Source of the DNA: Lathyrus oleraceus
Lineage: Eukaryota; Streptophyta; Magnoliopsida; Fabales; Fabaceae
DNA length: 64,000 nucleotides
Reading direction: 5' to 3'
NCBI RefSeq assembly: GCF_024323335.1
Contig: NC_066584.1
Span: 235,705,494 to 235,769,493, forward strand
Within the stretch, counting starts at the first letter, position 1. The number at the start of each line of letters is the position of its first letter. Both the position numbers and the translations under genes were made by a program. The notes under the pieces are model-generated. The model was not told the origin of the DNA and made no database searches. It was given only the letters and a program-made list of their open reading frames with translations. Positions 57,501 through 64,000 of this stretch are shown here, one piece after another.

Positions 57501-57770
57501 TTTCATTAATTTCATTCCTTCCTCCTCAACTCATGGTAATTCTCTCCTCATTACACTAATAGTATTAAAGTTATATTTTCCTCCTAAATTCTCAAATTCC
57601 TCTATTTCTCTATTAATTTTAATTATAAAATTCTAATAATTCTACAAAAAAATCCAATAATTTTCAAAAATACCAAATAAATCAAATAAAACACTCTAAC
57701 ACTCAAATAAAATAATATAAGTCATTTAAACTCTATTAAAATAATATAGTTTAAAAACTGGAGTGTTACA
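54595..57770 (-). repeat. 5' LTR of the minus-strand Tekay-like element
   Basis: Ends (plus sense) TGTAACACCC at 54595 and GAGTGTTACA at 57770, matching in reverse the LTR ends of the element at 2761-4847. Minus the nested MITE it is 2,513 bp. About 1.3 kb (56407-57770) matches the 3' LTR at 32224-39082. It contains seven GTTCCTCTCTGAAC-like words (55180-55270, 55985-56155) and CCAATCGATT words (56775-56890). Flanking CTTAA (57771-57775) would be the target duplication; its partner is lost. Confidence 0.8.
55315..55977. mobile_element. hAT-type MITE, 663 bp
   Basis: Terminal inverted repeats TAGAGCTATCAAAATG / ATTTTTACAGCTCTA, flanked by ATCACAGG (55307-55314) and ATCACATG (55978-55985), an 8-bp duplication with one change, as expected for hAT. 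Ends are rich in GGCCC/GGGTA words and the centre is A+T-rich. It sits in the GTTCCTCTCTGAAC repeat cluster of the LTR. There is no transposase. Confidence 0.88.
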
Positions 57771-58590
57771 CTTAATAAAGTGGTTTGTAAATTAAACAAA
57801 TATCTCTATGGCTTAAAGCAAGACTGTCGCCAATGGAACTAAAATTTAACTTCCATTTACTTAACTTAGGTTTTAACCCGTCCAAGTCTGATTACTCTCT
57901 ATTTACAAAGAAGAATGATAATTCTTTCATTGTCATTCTTATTTATGTTTATGACCTTATTCTTGCATAAAAGGATCTCACTTAAGTTACTCACATTAAA
58001 TAAATTTTGGACACAAAGTTCAACATCAATGACCTAGGCATACTAAAATGTTTTCTAGGCTTTGAGATTTCTAGGTCTTCAAAAGGGATGACTTTATGTC
58101 AAAGAAAGTACAATCTTTACCTGTAACAGAATGCAAGTTTTCTAACAATAAAACTTGCATCAATCTCCATGGATCCAAGATGCAAACTTGACATAGAGAA
58201 TGAACCCTTTTTCCCGATTCTACAAATTCAAAAGTTTAATTGGGAAACTTTTATATCTAACTCATTCCAAACTTGACATCACTTTCAACTTTTTCAAATT
58301 AAGTTAATACTTGGCAGCATCAACCAACCCACATATGCTAGCAGCCATAAAATTCTTCGCTACATAAAGAATGCACCTGCCAAAAGATCAACAACAAGGT
58401 TCATTTTATTCCTTGGCAACAATTTGATTAGCTGGAAAACAAAGAAATAATATATGGTGTCAAGCTTATCTTCAAAAGTCGAATATAGTGAATTGACCAA
58501 CACTTAATGTGAGGCTCAATGGCTGCTAAAATTACTTTAAGATCTCTTCGTTCTACACAAACTGAAATTGCTCTGCTTCTTATGGTTTAC
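57771..58590 (+). pseudogene. copia reverse transcriptase/RNase H scrap
   Basis: Plus-strand pieces KLNKYLYGLKQDCRQW, SDYSLFTKKNDNSFIVIL with YVYDLIL in the place of YVDD, and a final CEAQWLLKLL typical of copia RNase H. Frames change several times. It belongs to a different copia lineage from elements 1-3 and the SIRE-type element, and the Tekay-like LTR abuts its left side. Confidence 0.8.
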
Positions 58591-58980
58591 CCATTTATGT
58601 TTTATTACTTTTAAACTTAGTAGTTTGATTTATTTTTTGTAATTGAACCTTCTCACATAGTTACACATTCCAGGGTTAAGTGCTAGGTTGTTTGTACGCA
58701 TGCATAAACTAAACCATTTGGTTAAAGTCGTCAAAATATGTTTCTTGTCAATTAGTTAGAGATTTGGATTACGATATTTTTTTCATTTATTCACAAACTC
58801 TTTCTCAATTCAACTCATTCACAAACCTTTTCAAAATATTTTTTTTCTTCATAAAAGAACTGTTATAATTTGTCCCTTAGGAGTCAGACTAAAAACTTAT
58901 AGCAACAAACGAGGATCAGAATCAGCTAACGTCAAAACACTTCTAGAATACAATTATAATTTTTCCCTAAAAACAACCAA
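58591..58980. other. no recognised feature
   Basis: About 390 bp of T-rich DNA without gene or repeat signal. Confidence 0.5.
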
Positions 58981-59370
58981 CAAATACTTATTTTCTACTA
59001 TAAACTATGAAGCTCTGATTTTCTCATTGCATTATGAGAATCTGTAGGCACAAGAGTTTGAATCATTGGCGAGCACATTAATTAAAAACTTATGTTTTCC
59101 CTTTATTGAGATCAATTGCAAGTAACCTTTAGATAATGACACTCATTCGAGCAAAGAATGATCGAAATGATTCCCGTTGAGTACAACAGATGTGAAGGAT
59201 GCTAATACTTTCCCCTTGTATAACCAACTTCCTTACCCTTTTTATCTTTCCCTTGGGTTTTATTGATATTCTCTCTTTCTCTCAGAATAAATAAAATTAG
59301 TGACGACTCTGTTATATTTCGAGTTTGCGATGCGCTCGGGTATTTTTCGCGGCATGACACTTTGCAGATC
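58981..59370 (+). repeat. gypsy LTR end with primer-site relic
   Basis: Contains TGTAGGCACAAGAG and TTGGCGAGCAC (compare 53950-53990), then CTAATACTTTCCCCTTGTATAACC, AATAAATAAAATTAG and TGACGACTCTG at 59300. The last resembles the TGGCGACTC primer site, complementary to a tRNA-Arg end, that follows Ogre/Tat LTRs. The rest of the element is absent. Assignment is from recalled family patterns. Confidence 0.45.
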
Positions 59371-59800
59371 AGCTTGACCTATTTCCACCACTACCGGATG
59401 GTCAAAGACCTCATACTATGTAACTTCATTTGTTATAAAGTGTTGTGACTTTTGCTTCACTTTTTCAGTCAGGATTTTAGATAGCCTTTCAACCCTATGG
59501 CACGAGGAGAGAGTGATATGTCCATATATTTCTTTGTGGGTTTACTTTCTTTATGGCCAGACAACAAGGTTGTGAAAGGAAGTCATGATATAAAGCGTAT
59601 CGGAAAATAAAAATTTCCCTCTAATTGATCCTTACAAATGATGCATGATGAGTGATAGAATGATTATCTCTTGTGGCGATTAACACCTTTGATGCAGAAT
59701 TGGAGGAATGATCACGAGCATTGAATGAAAAACAACGCCTATACTCAGTCCACGTGAACATAATACCTTCAATCTCAACTCTAGCCACTACGAATGAAGA
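59371..59800. other. no recognised feature
   Basis: About 430 bp without a coherent gene or repeat. Confidence 0.45.
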
Positions 59801-59802
59801 CT

Positions 59803-59834
59803 TTGAGAGAGAGAGAGAGGGAGAGAGTGTGTGT

Positions 59835-59870
<36 letters not shown>

Positions 59871-59871
59871 G
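59803..59871. repeat. (GA)n microsatellite
   Basis: GA/GAGAGG repeats in two runs separated by GTGTGTGTTAGATA. Confidence 0.95.
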
Positions 59872-59967
59872 AAATTATGACCGTGGTTTCATAAACTGAA
59901 TTTCATCACATGTAAAAGCTTATGCACAAGAATTCTATTTATATAACCACTTGTGTGGACTGCAAGC

Positions 59968-60110
59968 TAAAAACCCCACTTAAGTGAACTGTGCCTTATG
60001 ATGTATTGTATTTCACTTAATTTTATTATATTTTACGATGTTCTAGAGTTCACTTAAGTGTATAGTACCTTATGATGTTCTATAATTCTCCTAAGTACAT
60101 CGTACCTTAC
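59968..60110. repeat. short repeated CACTTAAGTG / ATGATGT words
   Basis: The words CACTTAAGTG or close variants and CCTTATGATGT(A/T)(C/T)T alternate three times over about 140 bp, an irregular tandem array. Confidence 0.5.
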
Positions 60111-60239
60111 TGTGTTCCTTATTTATTCTATCCCTCATCAATTTGTCCTTATGTGTGTGACCCTGTTGGTTCTCGTGACGTTGACAATTATATTAAATCA
60201 CACATTTAATATAATAAAATGTGATTGGTAGCAGGTTGT

Positions 60240-61772
60240 ACCTTGGGGATGTATATATTATGTTAGCCATTGGAGTGCAACAAGGTGACCCGTTAGGGCC
60301 GGTCTTTTTTGCTCTTGTGTTACACTTACTCATTCATCAAGTTAGAGACAATTGTAAGCTTCTTCTTCATGTCTAATATCTTGATGACATGACTATTATA
60401 GGGGATTCACAGAATCTGACTAATGCCATTGATATCATTCGGGAAACAGGTCCAACTTTAGGTCTTGAATTGAATATTCGTAAGACTGATATCTTTTGGC
60501 CTTCGTGTGATGGTAGTAAACTTTGTGAAGATTTGTTCTCGTAGAGCATTGGGAGGGTGATGTTGGGGATGAATTTTCTTGAAGGATATGTTAGTCGAGA
60601 TGAAGGCTTTATCAAGAGGTTGTCCATAAAGAGAACTTCTAGGATTGTTGAGTTGATGCATCTTCTACTACAACTAAGGAATCCTCAAAGTGAGTTTCTT
60701 CTACTTTGATCATGCATGGGTATTGCCAAAAAAAAATTTGGCCTAAGAATGTGTCAATATAATCATATGTAAAAAGCTACTATTTGGTTTGATAAAGAGT
60801 CATGAAAGACAGTTGAAGACATCGTGGTTGGCAGAGGTCCTTTCTTAGGGGACCTTCAATGAATGGTGGTTTTTTTTACCTATTAGAGTTGGGGGATTGG
60901 GTTTGTACTCGGTAGTAGAGGTTACCTCGTATGCTTTGTGGCTTCTAGGACTCAATCATGGTTGCTACGGGATCATATATTGAGAGACGGTGAGGTATGT
61001 GATATGGACTCTGATTTTGACTGAGCTTTGGATGGTCTTAGTGTTGCAATTCCAGATTTTGACTTTAGTAGTTTAACTAGAAAGAACAATGTCCCTCCTA
61101 AAACATAATATATTTTGGCGAGGGTCCTTTTTAGTAAAAGTGTTCAGGACATGGATGTAAAGTTTGACATAACCATAACACAGAAAGTAGTTTTTAGTTA
61201 TTTGCAAGTCGCACATACTCAAGACTTTTTTCTTGTTATTCTTATTGATGGGCTAGGTTAACATATATCATTGGTGGAGTACTGTACTATCCTAAGATAC
61301 TTCCTTATGATTCTCTTATTTTCTATTGATGAGGTTTTTCCTATTCGTCACAAGGTGTGTTTGGATATATTTGGGAAACACGCAATTCAATGTAGGAAGC
61401 TTTCAATTTTTAAATACCTAAATGACATCGTTAGGGATGTCATATTTAATATATTTCGGCGGACCATAGTGTCTGTGAAGAAAGAGACGTCTATGAACTT
61501 CTTGACTGACCCGCATGAGGGAAGATTGACACTTAAGTCAATGGATATTCTAGTGTCGGTGCATAGGAGAGAAATATGCATGCGTGGACTTGACAGAGGT
61601 TTCTCCACTGGTGGGATTGGAGACTGGAGGTTTTACTGTGGGACAAGCGGTTTTCAAAGCCGCATCAAATAAAGTTGTCAAATATGAAAAAACATGTTAT
61701 GACAATCAACATACTTTCATACCATTTGTCTTTGACATCTTTGATTTTCTAACACAACATCAGAAACAATAG
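60240..61772 (+). pseudogene. non-LTR-type reverse transcriptase pseudogene
   Basis: Plus-strand reading shows RT block GVQQGDPLGPVFFALVLH (60273-60326), catalytic YLDD at about 60382, and GLELNIRKTDIFWPS. A long C-terminal part follows: LLLQLRNPQSEFLLL near 60660, CLDIFGKHAIQCR near 61360-61400, and SPLVGLETGGFTVGQAVFKA near 61595-61650. This matches a plant family of RT-containing proteins often annotated as putative reverse transcriptase. Stops and frame changes occur throughout (one near 61590), so it is dead. No target duplication or poly-A tail was found. Confidence 0.75.
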
Positions 61773-62700
61773 ATTTTTTCAGAAAGTCTAAAGATTTATA
61801 CATAAAAGTAATGTATCTCCTAAATCAATTAATGTATTTTTTATGAGAATCGATTTTATCATTAAAAAAATAGGGGCACAACTTTGTTGCTCATTTGACT
61901 TATTTATGTATAAACTTTATTTTGATTACTCAATTAATTCATATGTTTTTAAAAAAAAAATTAGCTTTCAACTCATCATCAGTAGCCAATTCCTCCTTTA
62001 GCTTTCAACTCATCATCGGATACGAAATCTCTTTTGCAGTGTGGAAATGAAGGCATGGAAATAAATTGTACCTTGATCCCTCTACGAACAACTTATTATC
62101 TATTGACAAATGATATTCCAACATTAATAGTAGTAGTAGTAGACGCTTATATTTGTTCACATATTCTAGGTGAGTGTTAGGAAGAAGATAGTGTGGAAGG
62201 AAATGATACCAAGCCTTATGAATAGATTTCAGATTCATATTATAGAGTCCATTCATTTTCACTAGTTCAACGGATTCATTATGTTCCTTTGACAGTGAGG
62301 GACTCCCTCAGAGCAGCTAGGTCCTCATCATATATTTTTTCTAACATGTTTTGGTAGGTTTCTTGGACTTCATAAATCTCAAAGTGCATAGTGATAGTGG
62401 CCTCGGAGTAAGAAGCAACCTTCCACAAATCACTACTTTGGCTTATGGTGCCCATATAGAGTTTGCTTCCTCAAATGATTGGTCCAAACATTGGCAGTCT
62501 TGGCTTTTGGCAATTCTAATACTGTACTACCTTTTTTTCCCCTCTATTTTTAATACTATATATGAAGTATGAGGTGCCAAGAGACACATTGACACATGGT
62601 ATACATAGATTCAAATACAACAACTTCATGCACAGCCAATTGCAAATGAAGGGAAAATGCAGTGACTCTATGGTTAATTCGACCACAAATAATTTACTAA
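61773..62700. other. no recognised gene
   Basis: About 930 bp between the RT pseudogene and the transporter promoter. Short frames on both strands lack recognisable domains; a (TAG)4 run lies near 62129. It probably includes the distal promoter of the transporter. Confidence 0.45.
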
Positions 62701-62730
62701 AGAAAATATACTCTTCAATCAGTCAGTACT

Positions 62731-62738
62731 TATATAAA
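62731..62738 (+). promoter_or_regulatory. TATA box of the transporter gene
   Basis: TATATAAA lies 59 bp before the ATG, implying a 5' leader of only about 25-30 bases. Confidence 0.6.
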
Positions 62739-62789
62739 AGTGCGTGTGTTGAACTTGTTGAGAGGTTCTAAATAAGCTCATCATCACTT

Positions 62790-64000
62790 ATGGACAAAGA
62801 TTTCAAGCCACACTTGGTCATGATATTAGGCCAGTTGGGCTATACATTGTTATATTTTATCACTGAAGCTTCCTTCAACCATGGAATGAGTCCTTACGTG
62901 TATGTTACCTATCGCCATGTTGTCGCTGGGTTTGTGATGCTTCCATTTGCTTACTTTCTAGAAAGGTACATGCATACTGTCAAATTTAGTACTTAAGTCA
63001 TTTTAATTAATCTCATGACAATCGTTTTTCTTGCAGAAATGTAAGACCAAAGCTGACATTTTCTCTTTTTATGGAGTTTTTTGTGCTTTCAGTCTTAGGG
63101 TAAGGAGAAATGATAAACAAAATCCATGTTATTACACTGTATGTATATACATGTATGAAAACATTATTTGTATGAAATTGCAGGGTAAGTTTGACTCTGA
63201 ATATGTACTTTGCAAGCTTGAAGTACACTTCTCCAACATTTATTTCTTCCATGGTCAACAGCATAGCTTCCCTTACCTTCATTATTGCCGTGGCTTTCGG
63301 GTTTGAGGTTCTTGATCTTCGAAATCCTCACGGTATAGCAAAAGTGCTTGGGACCTTCACATCCTTAGCCGGTGTTATGACCATGACACTATACAAAGGA
63401 CCTATTATGAGCAATTTGTGGCGTCCTCTAATTAATATTCAACCGAAAAGTGATAATTCTGTCAACACGAGCGAGTTAAAGGGTTCACTTCTTACAGTTT
63501 CATGCTGTGTTACATGGTCTATATGGTTCATTATGCAGGTTCTTACCTTAACTCATCATTAGTTTTTGTAAGTTTTATGTAAACATTTTTTGATGTTGAA
63601 AATTGGAAATTTCAGGCATCTACTCTAAAAAGATACCCTGCTCAATTATCACTCACTACATGGATGTGTTTTATAGGAGCAGCACAATCAGCTGTTTTCA
63701 CAGTGATAGCAGAACATAATAACCATACAGCATGGATTATAGGGCTCAACATTGACTTGTGCTCCACAATATATGGGGTTAAGTATTATAATCATGTCAT
63801 GAACAAGTACTACAAAATCTTGAATTCTAACTTTATCTATTACTAATGACAGGGAATTGTTGTTAGTGGTTTGTTGATGTACATTCAACTATGGTGTACT
63901 GAGAAAAAAGGACCAGTTTTTGTTACAATGTTTAATCCTCTTAGCACCATATTTGTGGCAATTCTGTCCTTCTCTGTCTTTGGTGAAAAACTTTATTTGG
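62790..64000 (+). CDS. WAT1-related (nodulin MtN21/EamA) transporter, first five exons
   Basis: Membrane transporter of the plant drug/metabolite family; members move auxin or amino acids at the tonoplast or plasma membrane, but the substrate here cannot be read from sequence. Exons 62790-62965, 63037-63099, 63184-63538, 63616-63777 and 63853 to beyond the window edge, all with GT...AG introns and consistent phase, give about 301 residues of an expected 350-400. Start MDKDFKPHLVMILGQLGYT; first EamA repeat with YVYVTYRHVVAGFVMLPFAY, FASLKYTSPTF, VLDLRNPHGIAKVLGT and LAGVMTMTLYKGP; then a loop and the second repeat with YPAQLSLTTWMC and FVTMFNPLSTIFVAILS. About eight of the usual ten membrane helices are visible. 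The exon 1-4 pattern is typical of the family. No damage is seen. Confidence 0.93.

Larger units (their letters stand above)
32224..57770 (-). mobile_element. minus-strand Tekay-like element broken by nested insertions
   Basis: Pieces, reading leftward from the 5' side: 5' LTR 57770-54595, split primer site 54594-54584 and 52317-52305, leader and gag start (52304 to about 52140), pol (about 52125-51330 and 41044 to about 39100), 3' LTR (39082-38876 and 33334 to about 32224, truncated on the left). Insertions: hAT-type MITE 55315-55977, LTR-like unit 52318-54583, SIRE-type element 41045-51324, composite LTR 33335-38870. Nearly all of gag and the protease N-terminus are deleted. The two LTRs match over about 1.3 kb. 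This is an inferred assembly, but each joint is supported by sequence at the break. Confidence 0.75.

Noticed and set aside
54595..57770. Solo LTR
   Set aside because: At first read as solo, but its right flank CTTAA has no matching copy on the left, and the primer-site half next to it continues beyond the 52318-54583 insertion, so it is better explained as the 5' LTR of the broken minus-strand element.
62005..62262. 85-codon minus-strand frame upstream of the transporter
   Set aside because: No recognisable domain, leucine run due to a (TAG)n microsatellite, and no promoter; noted only as unassigned DNA.
1..64000. tRNA, rRNA, riboswitch or bacterial operon features
   Set aside because: Scanned by eye for T-loop GGTTCGA words with cloverleaf context and for operon layout; only scattered single matches without partners were seen.

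Overview
The window is plant nuclear DNA, most likely from a legume, probably pea/vetch tribe or a close relative. The reasons are the mixture of Tekay-type Ty3/gypsy, several-kb Ogre-like LTRs, SIRE/Maximus and a smaller Ty1/copia family, hAT-type MITEs, spliced genes with plant-style introns, and AT-rich spacers. I cannot name the species. About 85-90% is transposable-element DNA, much of it nested. No bacterial, phage, CRISPR, rRNA or tRNA feature was seen.

Layout. 1-4847: 3' part of a Tekay-like element with an open pol frame, polypurine tract and a 2,087-bp LTR carrying a striking array of TACGCGTA palindromes. 4848-9330: Ogre-like LTR. 9331-22218: three members (two truncated, one complete but decayed) of one Ty1/copia family, with two MITEs. 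22222-22860: antisense Ty3/gypsy gag scrap. 23000-26570: decayed LTR-like DNA and a TA microsatellite. 27300-28750: a complete host gene for a CCH-type copper chaperone with a repeat-expanded tail. 29700-32046: decayed LTR-like DNA.

32224-57770 is best read as one minus-strand Tekay-like element broken by later insertions: a 5.5-kb composite LTR insertion with CTAAT duplications in its 3' LTR, a young 10.28-kb SIRE-type element (ATTCC duplications, LTRs differing at 7 of 1,087 sites) in its reverse transcriptase, a 2.27-kb LTR-like insertion splitting its primer-binding site, and a hAT-type MITE in its 5' LTR. Beyond it lie a copia RT scrap, an LTR-end/PBS relic, a GA microsatellite and a decayed reverse-transcriptase pseudogene. 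The window ends in the first five exons of a WAT1-related (MtN21/EamA) transporter gene.

Host genes are therefore islands: the copper chaperone at about 27.3-28.8 kb and the transporter from 62.7 kb onward. The retroelements form no host pathway, but insertion order, target duplications and LTR architecture are readable. The most notable non-textbook pattern is that LTRs of several families carry short arrays of palindromic words, a different word in each LTR, in one case spaced at close to multiples of the DNA helical turn. I found no gene system that I could defend as wholly new.
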